The translations under genes were made by a program, and so were the position numbers. A stretch of DNA of 64,000 nucleotides from JAABUE01 sp037440925. Lineage in GTDB: Bacteria; Chloroflexota; Anaerolineae; Anaerolineales; Villigracilaceae. Where the stretch lies: assembly GCA_037440925.1 (NCBI GenBank), contig JBBITF010000007.1, positions 12,874 through 76,873 on the forward strand, read 5' to 3'. A model generated the notes under the pieces. That model was not told the DNA's origin, made no database searches, and saw nothing but the letters and a program-made list of their open reading frames with translations. Below are positions 1 through 7,232 of this stretch, piece by piece (within the stretch, counting starts at the first letter, position 1; the number at the start of each line of letters is the position of its first letter).

Positions 1-24
1 CTGGTGAAAGGTTAGGAAAGCAAC

Positions 25-429
25 ATGGCTCAGAGTGTACGTTCCACGCGCCGCGCAGGCGGCATCAAAAAGGCAAAGCACAGCCTGTCTTCGGGGCAGG
101 TGCATATCTTTGCTTCTTTCAATAACACCATTGTTACCGTGACCGATCAACAGGGCAATACGGTGGCTTGGGGCAGTTCTGGCTCGGCCGGCTTCAAGGG
201 TTCGCGCAAAAGCACTCCCTTTGCGGCGCGCCTGGCAGCCGAACAGGCTATCAAGGCCGCCCAAAACTTGGGCATTCAGGAAGTGGATTTGATCGTCAAG
301 GGCCCCGGCCCTGGCCGCGAGAATGCCATTCGTGCCGTACAAGCGGCAGGAATGAAAGTGCGCTCAATTTCGGATGTGACGCCGGTGCCGCACAACGGTT
401 GCCGGCCCCCCAAAAAGCGCCGTGTCTAA
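25..429 (+). CDS. rpsK: 30S ribosomal protein uS11
   Basis: Ribosomal protein uS11, which binds 16S rRNA on the platform of the small subunit near the E site. The 134 residues are the normal length. Family core segments are visible: NTIVTVTDQQGN in the first half, GPGPGRENAIRA in the middle, VTPVPHNGCRPPK and the basic tail KKRRV at the end. The ATG follows a purine-rich GGTTAGGAAAG ribosome-binding site. It is the first gene of a same-strand run rpsK-rpsD-rpoA-rplQ-truA-rplM-rpsI, 22 bases before rpsD; the expected upstream partners (rpsM and others) would lie to the left of the window. Identification is by strong family resemblance. Confidence 0.98.
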   Translation: MAQSVRSTRRAGGIKKAKHSLSSGQVHIFASFNNTIVTVTDQQGNTVAWGSSGSAGFKGSRKSTPFAARLAAEQAIKAAQNLGIQEVDLIVKGPGPGRENAIRAVQAAGMKVRSISDVTPVPHNGCRPPKKRRV

Positions 430-451
430 TTTGGTATGAGGGTAGAACGTT

Positions 452-1108
452 ATGGCAAAATATCTTGGTCCGGTTTGTAAATTATGCCGGCGTGAAGGTG
501 AAAAATTATTCTTGAAAGGGGAGCGCTGCTTTTCGCCGAAATGCGCTTTCGAGAAGCGTGACTTTGCACCCGGTCAGCATGGACGAATGGCCAGCCGAGG
601 CGGCCGAAGCAGCCGCACCGGGCGCGAATCTGACTTTGCGCTCCAGCTGCGCGCCAAGCAACGCGCCCGCCGTGTGTATGGCGTTTTGGAACGTCAGTTT
701 CGCCGTTACTATGAAACCGCATTGCAGCGCCGCGGCCTGACCGGCTTGAACTTGCTCCAAATCCTGGAAACACGCCTGGACAATGTCATTTATCGTCTGG
801 GATTCGCTTCTAGCCGAGCGCAAGCGCGGCTGTTGGTGACGCACGGGCATTTCACGGTCAATGGCCGGCGCACGGATGTTCCGTCTATGTTGCTCAAAGG
901 TGGAGATGTGATTTCCGTACGTGAGGGTTCGAGAAGTCTGGCATATTTCAAGGACTTGGGCGCCATTGCCGAAGCGCGCACCGCTCCCGCCTGGCTTGAG
1001 CGCGATTTGAAACAAATGTCTGGCGTTGTCCAGCGGTTGCCTGAGCGTGCTGAGATTGACGGCAGCCTGAACGAACAGTTGATCGTTGAGTATTACTCGC
1101 GGCGCTAG
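452..1108 (+). CDS. rpsD: 30S ribosomal protein uS4 (zinc-type)
   Basis: Ribosomal protein uS4, a primary 16S rRNA binder that starts 5'-domain assembly and, in many bacteria, autoregulates its operon. 218 residues. The N-terminus carries four cysteines (C9, C12, C26, C31) in the arrangement C-x2-C-x13-C-x4-C, the zinc-binding C+ form of the protein. The S4 RNA-binding domain follows at about residues 98-160 (LETRLDNVIYRLGFASSRAQ). It lies between rpsK and rpoA, the order found in most bacteria. A 71-base gap to rpoA is a possible site for S4 feedback, but no structure was proven there. Confidence 0.97.
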   Translation: MAKYLGPVCKLCRREGEKLFLKGERCFSPKCAFEKRDFAPGQHGRMASRGGRSSRTGRESDFALQLRAKQRARRVYGVLERQFRRYYETALQRRGLTGLNLLQILETRLDNVIYRLGFASSRAQARLLVTHGHFTVNGRRTDVPSMLLKGGDVISVREGSRSLAYFKDLGAIAEARTAPAWLERDLKQMSGVVQRLPERAEIDGSLNEQLIVEYYSRR

Positions 1109-1179
1109 TAGGTTGACTGGAGGCTGACCGCAGCATGTTAGGTCGGCGCCGGTACTGTTTAGACAGGGAGAGGTGAACC

Positions 1180-2151
1180 GTGACAGGTATCACGAATATA
1201 GTTATGCCGAAGATCGAGCGTGAAGCAGAGGCTCGCAACTATGGCAAATTTGTTGTCAGCCCGCTGGAACGAGGCTATGGCGTGACGCTGGGCAATGCCT
1301 TGCGCCGGGTACTGCTTTCTTCTTTGGAAGGCGCGGCTGTGACCTCCATCCGCATTGCGGACGTGTTGCACGAGTTCAGCGATATTCCGGGCATACGCGA
1401 AGATGTCATCCAGGTGATGTTGCAGGTCAAACAATTGCGCTTGAAACTGGATGGCGTGGACAGTACACGTATGCATCTGGAAGTGCGGGGTGAAGGCACT
1501 GTGACGGCTGCCGACATCATTACGCCCCCCGAAGTCGAGATTGTCAACCCCGAACTCTATTTGTTCACGGTGGATGACAACAAGACGAGACTCGATCTCG
1601 AATTTACGGTGGAGCGCGGGCGCGGCTATTCCCCTGCTAACGAGCGCAGCGGGCATATGCCGATCGGCGAATTACCGGTGGACGCTATCTATAGCCCGGT
1701 CAAGCGCGTCAATTGGGAAGTGACCTCTGCCCGCGTTGGACAAAGCACGAATTACGACAAACTGATATTGGAAATCTGGACCGACGGCACGTATGCTCCA
1801 GAACGCGCCTTGAGCGCCGCCGCTAAGATTCTGATTGAACATCTGCGCTATGTAGCGGGCATCAGCGAAGAAACGCTCACTCTGACCGTTGAACGCGAAA
1901 TGCCTGGCGGTACGCGCTTGGCCAGCGAAATTGCCGAAACCCCGGTGGAGGCCCTGGACCTCTCGGTGCGCGTTTTCAACTCGTTGAAACGCACAGGCAT
2001 CACGACGGTAGGCGATGTGCTGGATTTGCTCGAAAAGGGCGATACGGCGGTCATGTCCATTCGGAATTTTGGCGAGAAGAGCCTGGATGAACTACGCCTC
2101 AAGATGATCGAGAAAGGTTATCTCAAGCACGATTCGATATCTGCGGAGTAA
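1180..2151 (+). CDS. rpoA: DNA-directed RNA polymerase subunit alpha
   Basis: Alpha subunit of RNA polymerase; the dimer nucleates assembly of the beta subunits, and the C-terminal domain contacts UP elements and activators. 323 residues, typical length. The N-terminal assembly domain covers about residues 1-235 (motif YGVTLGNALRRVLLSSLEG). After a short linker comes the helix-hairpin-helix C-terminal domain at about 255-323 (RVFNSLKRTGITTVGDVL, SIRNFGEKSLDELRLKM). The start is GTG at 1180, preceded by GGGAGAGGTGAA as ribosome-binding site; no better in-frame ATG lies before the conserved part. The stop abuts rplQ. Confidence 0.98.
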   Translation: MTGITNIVMPKIEREAEARNYGKFVVSPLERGYGVTLGNALRRVLLSSLEGAAVTSIRIADVLHEFSDIPGIREDVIQVMLQVKQLRLKLDGVDSTRMHLEVRGEGTVTAADIITPPEVEIVNPELYLFTVDDNKTRLDLEFTVERGRGYSPANERSGHMPIGELPVDAIYSPVKRVNWEVTSARVGQSTNYDKLILEIWTDGTYAPERALSAAAKILIEHLRYVAGISEETLTLTVEREMPGGTRLASEIAETPVEALDLSVRVFNSLKRTGITTVGDVLDLLEKGDTAVMSIRNFGEKSLDELRLKMIEKGYLKHDSISAE

Positions 2152-2157
2152 GTGAAA

Positions 2158-2535
2158 ATGCGACATCAAGTATCTGGATACAAACTCGGGCGTACCAAGG
2201 GTGCGCGAATTGCGCTGCGGCGAAATTTGCTCAAGCAATTCTTCACCCATGAGCGCCTGCATACCACGCGCGCCAAAGCGGCTGCCATTCGCAGCGAGGC
2301 CGAGCGCCTCATCACCATTGCGCGCAATAGCGCAGAGGGCAGCGCCGAGCAGAAAGTCCATGCCCAGCGCCTGGTGGCCTCACGCCTGGGCGACAACAGC
2401 CTGAACAAACGCTTGTTCGATGAAATTGCTCCGCGTTTTGCGGCTCGTAATGGCGGTTATACGCGCGTACTCAAACTGGGCCCCCGTCAGGGCGACTCAG
2501 CCGAGATGGTGATTTTGGAACTTGTGGAAGAGTGA
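2158..2535 (+). CDS. rplQ: 50S ribosomal protein bL17
   Basis: Ribosomal protein bL17 of the large subunit, near the peptide exit tunnel. From the ATG at 2158 the protein is 125 residues and begins MRHQVSGYKLGRTKGAR, matching the family start (MRHR..KLGR). A GTG at 2152, directly after the rpoA stop, would add two residues and is less likely. The GGAG inside the end of rpoA is well placed for 2158. The last codons and the stop fall inside an array of 7-bp repeats that fills the gap to truA (see the repeat entry), which is unusual for a ribosomal protein gene. Confidence 0.97.
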   Translation: MRHQVSGYKLGRTKGARIALRRNLLKQFFTHERLHTTRAKAAAIRSEAERLITIARNSAEGSAEQKVHAQRLVASRLGDNSLNKRLFDEIAPRFAARNGGYTRVLKLGPRQGDSAEMVILELVEE

Positions 2536-2572
2536 TCAGTTATCAGTGGTCAGTGATCAGTCATCAGATACG
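2531..2572. repeat. 7-bp tandem array between rplQ and truA
   Basis: Five imperfect copies of a 7-bp unit of the form AGTGATC/AGTTATC/AGTCATC plus a degenerate sixth. The first copy contains the TGA stop of rplQ (2533-2535), so the array begins inside the coding sequence and runs towards truA (start 2593). The same unit class recurs between gcvH and gcvPA and inside the E2 gene at about 50 kb. No hairpin or promoter is evident in it. Confidence 0.8.
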
Positions 2573-2592
2573 GGATACCGAACACTGGCTCA

Positions 2593-3360
2593 ATGGCACG
2601 TTACCAAGTGACTCTTGCCTACGACGGCGCTGGTTTTGCTGGCAGTCAACGACAGGCCAAAAAAAGAACCGTGCAGGGCGCGCTGGAAGACGCTCTGCGT
2701 AAGTTGGGTTGGAACGGGCGCTCTGTGTTGCTGGCCGGGCGGACAGATAGCGGCGTTCACGCCACCGGTCAGGTGGCTGCCTTCGACTTAGATTGGCTTC
2801 ACACGGAGGCGGAGCTCCTGAGCGCCTTGAACGCCAATTTGCCGCCCGATATAGCCGTTTGGAGGGTGCAAGTTGCCCCGCCAACCTTCCACCCGCGCTT
2901 CGACGCTCTCTCACGGCGCTACCGCTATCGTTTGTTTTGTCAGCCGGTGCGCCATCCGCTGCGCGAAAGATTTGCGTGGCGCGTATGGCCGCAGGTGGAC
3001 GGCGACGCCCTGCAAACGACCGCCGCCCTTTTCTTCGGCTGCCACGATTTTGCCGCTTACGGTTCCCCGCCCCGGGCTGGGAGCAGCACGGTGCGGACGG
3101 TGATGCAGTCGGCGTGGAAGCGGTGGGAGGACGGGTGGCAGTTCGAGGTCCAGGCAGATGCGTTTTTGTATCGCATGGTGCGGCGGCTGGTCTTCGTCCA
3201 AGTGGCGGTCGCGCAGGGAAAAGTTCCGGCGCAGGCGGTAGTCCATTCTTTAGCCGAGCAGGCCGAGGCGCGGCAAACGGGTGTGTTGCCGGCCGGTCTG
3301 GCGCCGGCGCACGGCTTGACGCTCGTCGAAGTTTGCTATCCATCGGCGAGGCAAGATTAA
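2593..3360 (+). CDS. truA: tRNA pseudouridine(38-40) synthase TruA
   Basis: Pseudouridine synthase that modifies uridines 38-40 in the anticodon stem of many tRNAs. 255 residues, normal for TruA. The catalytic aspartate is D52 in AGRTDSGVHATGQ. Other family segments are RYRYRLFC (about 112), the FFGCHDFAAYGS stretch (about 148) and DAFLYRMVRRLV near residue 190. The ATG at 2593 lacks a strong Shine-Dalgarno sequence; the 7-bp repeat array occupies the space before it. Its place between rplQ and rplM is the common bacterial arrangement. Confidence 0.96.
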   Translation: MARYQVTLAYDGAGFAGSQRQAKKRTVQGALEDALRKLGWNGRSVLLAGRTDSGVHATGQVAAFDLDWLHTEAELLSALNANLPPDIAVWRVQVAPPTFHPRFDALSRRYRYRLFCQPVRHPLRERFAWRVWPQVDGDALQTTAALFFGCHDFAAYGSPPRAGSSTVRTVMQSAWKRWEDGWQFEVQADAFLYRMVRRLVFVQVAVAQGKVPAQAVVHSLAEQAEARQTGVLPAGLAPAHGLTLVEVCYPSARQD

Positions 3361-3403
3361 CTGGTGAATCATTCGAGTTTATTTTCGAAACGGAGAAACG
3401 AAA

Positions 3404-3844
3404 GTGTACAAGACGTACTATCCGAAAGCAAGTGAAATTGACCGCAAATGGTATCTGGCAGACGCCAACGGTGAAAACCTGGGCCGCCTGGCGGCTCGCA
3501 TTGCGGCAGTTTTGTTGGGTAAACACAAGCCGACGTTTACGCCGGGCGTGGAGATGGGCGATTATGTGGTTGTTGTCAATGCCGAGCGCGTCACGGTGAC
3601 CGGCACCAAGACGACCTCGAAGATGGATTCCAAAGTCTATCATCGCCATTCGGGCTATCCCGGAGGTTTGACCTCCACGACCCTGCGCGACCAATTGCGC
3701 ACTCATCCAGATCGGGTGCTGCGCGCAGCAGTGTGGGGCATGTTGCCGCACAATCGCATGGGGCGTTCGCTGCTCAAGCGTTTGAAGATTTACGCTGGCC
3801 CCAACCATCCACACGGAATGCAGAAACCCCAGCCTTTGGCATAG
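3404..3844 (+). CDS. rplM: 50S ribosomal protein uL13
   Basis: Large-subunit ribosomal protein uL13, an early assembly protein that binds 23S rRNA. 146 residues, normal length. Visible family segments are RKWYLADANGENLGRLAARIA, the LLGKHKPTF stretch, VVVVNAERVTVTG, YHRHSGYPGGL and the AVWGMLPHNRMGR motif. Translation starts at GTG 3404 after GGAGAAACGAA. It is 43 bases after truA and 27 before rpsI; uL13 and uS9 are nearly always co-transcribed. Confidence 0.98.
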   Translation: MYKTYYPKASEIDRKWYLADANGENLGRLAARIAAVLLGKHKPTFTPGVEMGDYVVVVNAERVTVTGTKTTSKMDSKVYHRHSGYPGGLTSTTLRDQLRTHPDRVLRAAVWGMLPHNRMGRSLLKRLKIYAGPNHPHGMQKPQPLA

Positions 3845-3871
3845 AGGCGCAGAAAGGAACGGTAAGCGATT

Positions 3872-4267
3872 ATGTCTGTTCAGTATTACGAAGGCGTTGG
3901 CCGTCGCAAGGAAAGCACGGCGCGTGTGCGCATCATGAGCGGCGCCGGCCGTTTTCTCATCAACGGCAAGGAAGGCGAGGCCTTTTTTACTCGTCTGGGC
4001 GATTTAGAAGCCATCCTGGCGCCGCTTTCGGCAGTCAATCAGGAACGCTCCAAATATGACATCACCGTCGTGGTGAAAGGCGGCGGCGTGACCGGCCAGA
4101 CCGAATCGGTGCAACTTGGCCTGGCGCGCGCCCTGGTCAAGATGGACGCCAACTTTCTGCCGGCCATGCGCAAGGGCGGTTTTCTGACCCGCGATGCGCG
4201 CGTCAAGGAACGCAAGAAACCCGGCCTCAAACGCGCCCGCAAGGCTCCGACTTATACGAAGCGTTAG
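3872..4267 (+). CDS. rpsI: 30S ribosomal protein uS9
   Basis: Small-subunit protein uS9, whose basic C-terminal tail reaches the anticodon of P-site tRNA. 131 residues. The start VQYYEGVGRRKESTARVR, the VKGGGVTGQ segment and the lysine/arginine-rich end (RKAPTYTKR) are diagnostic; the tail ends in Lys-Arg as in almost all bacteria. Last gene of the ribosomal run. A 7-bp repeat array begins on the base after its TAG stop and merges into a terminator-like hairpin. Confidence 0.98.
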   Translation: MSVQYYEGVGRRKESTARVRIMSGAGRFLINGKEGEAFFTRLGDLEAILAPLSAVNQERSKYDITVVVKGGGVTGQTESVQLGLARALVKMDANFLPAMRKGGFLTRDARVKERKKPGLKRARKAPTYTKR

Positions 4268-4309
4268 GCGTAAAGCGTAAAACGTGAGACGTGAAATGTA
4301 ATGCGTAAT
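4268..4309. repeat. 7-bp tandem array directly after rpsI
   Basis: Six consecutive 7-bp units of the type GCGTAAA, ACGTGAG, ACGTGAA, ATGTAAT, GCGTAAT, starting on the first base after the rpsI stop (4265-4267). The sequence differs from the CAGTGAT-class arrays but has the same period and the same placement relative to a stop codon. The last units form the left arm of the following hairpin. Confidence 0.75.
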
Positions 4310-4340
4310 TGCCAGAAAGATTACGCATTACGTTTGTTTA
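4298..4340 (+). terminator. Probable terminator of the ribosomal operon
   Basis: Hairpin with arms GTAATGCGTAAT and ATTACGCATTAC (12 pairs) separated by about 10 bases and followed by GTTTGTTT. It lies just after rpsI and before mazG. The stem is AT-rich and the T tract is broken, so strength is uncertain. Confidence 0.5.
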
Positions 4341-4346
4341 AGGCCT

Positions 4347-4366
4347 CCGAAGTCTCCAGACTTCGG
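4347..4366. repeat. Hairpin repeat CCGAAGTCT-CC-AGACTTCGG
   Basis: A 20-base element with a perfect 9-bp stem and a CC loop. An identical 20-base copy lies at 47261-47280 as part of a larger composite hairpin, and a diverged copy lies at 39577-39596. It sits 18 bases before the mazG start codon, close to where the upstream half of the gene appears to have been lost. Confidence 0.75.
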
Positions 4367-4383
4367 CCGAAAAGGAAAACCTG

Positions 4384-5487
4384 ATGGACTTCTCTCTCGT
4401 GACCTCCATATTCGAGACGCTCCGCCTCGCGCCGCCCCCGTGCCTGGTCCTGCTCGAGGCGCGGACTCTTTCATCCGCGCATGTGCCGCCCTACCCGCCC
4501 GAACTGCCCGCGCTGTTGATGGGAGTGGACTCGCCTGAATTAGCAAGGCATCTCCGTCATGTGTTGCTGTCAGTTTATCCGAGGGAACATGGGGTGTTCC
4601 ATGTTGATGGAGGAAAGAAGAAAGAGGAAAAGGTAGCAGAACTGGATGAAGGCAATTTTTCTGCGACCACTTGCATTTTTGTCCCCGCGCTGACGGAGGG
4701 AACCGCGTTCGAATCGTTTCATGAGATTGTGGCGCATTTGCGCGCGCCCGATGGCTGTCCGTGGGACCGCGAGCAGACGCACCAGTCCCTGCGGACGCAT
4801 CTGCTGGAAGAATCCTATGAAGCGCTGGAGGCTATTGACGCGGGCGATTTTGCCTCCATGCGCGAGGAGTTCGGCGACTTGTTGTTACAGATCGTCCTGC
4901 ACGCGCAGATCGCCAGCGAGGAGGGACAGTTCACCATGGTGGATATCGTCAAGGGCATTCACGACAAGATCGTCCGCCGCCATCCGCATGTGTTTGGGGA
5001 TGTGGAGGTGGATGGAGTAAAGGATGTTTTGACGAATTGGGAACAACTAAAGGAGAAGGAGAGACGGGAGAATGAGGAAGAAGAAGGAGGAAAGAAGAAA
5101 GAGGGATTGTTGGATGGCGTCCCGTTATCCCTGCCCGCGTTGACACAGGCGCAGGAATATCAGGACCGCGCCGCCCGCGTCGGCTTCGACTGGCCGGAGA
5201 TCGAAGGCGTGCTGGACAAGGTCCGCGAGGAGATCGAGGAGATCAAGGCCGCGCAAAATCTCGAAGAGGTGACCGCCGAATTGGGTGACCTGTTCTTCGT
5301 GCTGGTCAATCTGGCACGCTGGAAGAAGGTGGACGCCGAGTCCGCCCTGCGGGAAACAAACACGAAATTCAAGAAACGCTTTGGCTATGTGGAACAGGGC
5401 GCGAAGAGGCAGGGGCGGAGTCTCTCCGATATGACGCTGGAGGAGATGGACGCCTTGTGGAACGAGGCGAAGGACGGAGAAGTATAG
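4384..5487 (+). CDS. mazG: MazG nucleotide pyrophosphohydrolase with truncated methylase end
   Basis: MazG-type NTP pyrophosphohydrolase, a house-cleaning enzyme that hydrolyses (d)NTPs to monophosphates. 367 residues with two MazG repeats: the first at about 115-200 (CPWDREQTHQSLRTHLLEE, EEFGDLLLQIVLHA), the second at about 255-340 (REEIEEIK, TAELGDLFFVLVNLAR); the acidic EExxE and ExxD metal-binding residues are present in both. Residues 1-72 (PYPPELPALLMGVDSPELA, LLSVYPREHGV) resemble the end of the tetrapyrrole-methylase domain of YabN-like fusions, but the catalytic front of that domain is missing. Two Lys/Glu-rich linkers (75-90, 224-243) are encoded by an identical 19-base purine tract. 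AAGGAAAA precedes the ATG. Confidence 0.9.
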   Translation: MDFSLVTSIFETLRLAPPPCLVLLEARTLSSAHVPPYPPELPALLMGVDSPELARHLRHVLLSVYPREHGVFHVDGGKKKEEKVAELDEGNFSATTCIFVPALTEGTAFESFHEIVAHLRAPDGCPWDREQTHQSLRTHLLEESYEALEAIDAGDFASMREEFGDLLLQIVLHAQIASEEGQFTMVDIVKGIHDKIVRRHPHVFGDVEVDGVKDVLTNWEQLKEKERRENEEEEGGKKKEGLLDGVPLSLPALTQAQEYQDRAARVGFDWPEIEGVLDKVREEIEEIKAAQNLEEVTAELGDLFFVLVNLARWKKVDAESALRETNTKFKKRFGYVEQGAKRQGRSLSDMTLEEMDALWNEAKDGEV

Positions 5488-5506
5488 GCTTTGTTTTATA
5501 TCAAGG

Positions 5507-5536
5507 AGAGGCGGCGCTCACAGCCGCCTCTTTTTT
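5507..5536 (+). terminator. Rho-independent terminator after mazG
   Basis: Stem AGAGGCGGC / GCCGCCTCT with a 7-base loop, followed by six T. It separates mazG from the convergent lipoprotein genes and could also stop transcription from the minus strand less efficiently, since no T run follows on that side. Confidence 0.88.
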
Positions 5537-5538
5537 GT

Positions 5539-6240
5539 TCATGGAAGCCTCGCGTCCCAGAGAATGTATTCCATGATCACGTATGGCATGTTCTTGTAGT
5601 CGCCAGGCGCGATCAGTTTGAATGTACCCAGGTTCCCCCGGTCTGTGGTGAAGCAATAGTATTGCCCCGGCGCGGTGACAAAGACATAGTAATCGAGAGA
5701 GAAGGCGTCGTTGTTTTTGCCCGGTACTATCCGGTCATCATTCTTGAATGCCTTGACGCAGTCTTCATAACTGGTTTTCCAAAGTTCGGGCTTCGGAAAT
5801 GCTACACGTGTGCCATGAATTGGATAGAGAAACTGCCAACTCAAATCGGTGGGGTTTTCTGTGTAGAAGACCAGATCCGCGCCAGCCGGGGCTTTCTCAT
5901 AGTATCGGAAATCCGGGAGGTTCTGATTAAACCGTTCCATGTTGACCAGGGGAGCGGAGATGACTTGTGTTTCCAGGTCCAGCGCCGTGTGGCGCGGCAG
6001 GTTGACGGTGGCATTGACCAGGATGGGCGGCCAGACGGTTGGCGTGGGGACGACCGGCTGGGTCGGCGCGGCGGTGGCGGCCGGCGGGATGAGCAGCAGT
6101 TGCGCTTGCGCGGTCTGCGCCACCATGGTGTTGAAGGCGTTGGGGTCGGCCTGGCTGGGCGCAGGAGTCGAGACGGAGCAGGCCAGGGCAGCCAGGACGA
6201 GGGCGGCGACGAGAAAAGAGAAGGGCTTGATAGGGAACAT
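5539..6240 (-). CDS. Predicted lipoprotein, shared C-terminal domain (A)
   Basis: Unknown function. 233 residues; signal peptide with lipobox LAALAC at the N-terminus, then a segment ADPNAFNTMVAQTAQAQ also found in the next gene, then a Thr/Pro spacer (PTQPVVPTPT). The rest is a predicted beta-rich extracellular domain whose end (SYEDC, QYYCFTTDRGNLGTFKL, EYILWDARLP) matches the ends of the two genes upstream of it. The ATG at 6240 follows GGAGGTGATTG, a strong ribosome-binding site. It is the third and last gene of a minus-strand group 7233-8237, 6255-7193, 5539-6240. Two cysteines in the shared domain suggest a disulfide outside the membrane. Confidence 0.85.
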   Translation of the reverse strand: MFPIKPFSFLVAALVLAALACSVSTPAPSQADPNAFNTMVAQTAQAQLLLIPPAATAAPTQPVVPTPTVWPPILVNATVNLPRHTALDLETQVISAPLVNMERFNQNLPDFRYYEKAPAGADLVFYTENPTDLSWQFLYPIHGTRVAFPKPELWKTSYEDCVKAFKNDDRIVPGKNNDAFSLDYYVFVTAPGQYYCFTTDRGNLGTFKLIAPGDYKNMPYVIMEYILWDARLP

Positions 6241-6254
6241 GCAATCACCTCCAT

Positions 6255-7193
6255 CTAGGGGAATACGTAGGCGTCGAAGACAATGCCGCCGGTCTCTATC
6301 TTGCGGGCGACGAAGAAGCCATACTTGCCCAGGTTGGTCTTGAAGCACATGTACAGGTCGCTGTTGGGCGCGATGGGATCGGCGCTCAATTGGGCAGCCT
6401 TGCATTGATTCAGGGAGGGCGGCGTGAGGGTGGCATATCCGCTGAACAAGCCGCCGTTCCTGGGAGTTAGCACGCCGTTGGCGTCCAGATACACGTCGCA
6501 GGCCGCGCCGCTGTCGGTAAACAGCACATCCATGTCGTAACAGGCGCCGTTGGCAAACCACATTTGAGAGTAGGCCGGTCCCAGCGGGTTCGGCGCGTAG
6601 ACATCGGGGGCCACGCTCTCGGTAGGCGCGGCTTGAGCGGCAGCGCGTTCGACGGTGTTGCCAGAAGCGTCCATGCAGTGCGAGATCCAATCGGCGGGAA
6701 AATCGAAGGGCTGGATGTCGGCGCAACTCGGCACGCCCTGTCCGATGTGGGCGATGACCCATTTCCCGCTGGCGTCTTTCCCGGCAAACCAGGCTGCGCC
6801 CTGCATTTCGTTGGTTTTTTTGACGCTGCCGCGTGCGATCTTCCCGTCGTTGTGGCTCAAACTGAATTCCATTTCGGCTTCCGTCCAGCCGAGTTTGGCA
6901 AGCAGGGCCTGTTTGATGGCCGCCTCATCGGTCAAGGGGGGAGTAGGCGGGAGAGCGGTTGGGCCTGCCGGAGATGGCCCCTGCGCAAGGGTAGGCGGCG
7001 CGCCGTCTGCGACCTGGGTCAACTGCGCCTGGGCGGTTTGCGCGACCAGTGTGTTGAAAGCGTTGGGATCGGCTTGGGCTGGCGGAGGGGTGCAGCCTCC
7101 CTCGGCGGTGCTGCAACACGCAATTCCTACCAGCCAGGCCAGAAGCGGCAGCCATGCAATAGAGAGAAGGAAACGGAAAGTTTGTTTCGACAT
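6255..7193 (-). CDS. Predicted lipoprotein, shared C-terminal domain (B)
   Basis: Unknown function. 312 residues. N-terminal hydrophobic segment followed by a cysteine-rich lipobox region (VGIACCSTAEGGC), the shared ADPNAFNTLVAQTAQAQL stretch and a Pro-rich spacer. Residues about 85-170 (LTDEAAIKQALLAKLGWTE through GVPSCADIQPFDFPADWISHC) form a separate globular part that I do not recognise. The last 100 residues correspond to the shared domain (ANGACYDMDVLFTDSG, SLNQCKAAQ, DLYMCFKTNLGKYGFF). AGGAG lies 6 bases before the ATG. It sits between the two related lipoprotein genes with short gaps, so co-transcription is likely. Confidence 0.85.
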   Translation of the reverse strand: MSKQTFRFLLSIAWLPLLAWLVGIACCSTAEGGCTPPPAQADPNAFNTLVAQTAQAQLTQVADGAPPTLAQGPSPAGPTALPPTPPLTDEAAIKQALLAKLGWTEAEMEFSLSHNDGKIARGSVKKTNEMQGAAWFAGKDASGKWVIAHIGQGVPSCADIQPFDFPADWISHCMDASGNTVERAAAQAAPTESVAPDVYAPNPLGPAYSQMWFANGACYDMDVLFTDSGAACDVYLDANGVLTPRNGGLFSGYATLTPPSLNQCKAAQLSADPIAPNSDLYMCFKTNLGKYGFFVARKIETGGIVFDAYVFP

Positions 7194-7232
7194 AATGGTT
7201 CTCCTGGATAGTGGTTCAAAATCTTTCAGCGG

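Noticed and set aside
2564..3814. 416-codon open frame on the minus strand across truA and rplM
   Set aside because: It lies antisense to two well-identified genes, has an Arg/Pro/Ala-rich composition typical of a shadow frame and shows no family resemblance.
5491..6258. 255-codon plus-strand frame after mazG
   Set aside because: It begins inside the terminator and is antisense to a lipoprotein gene with a strong ribosome-binding site and signal peptide.
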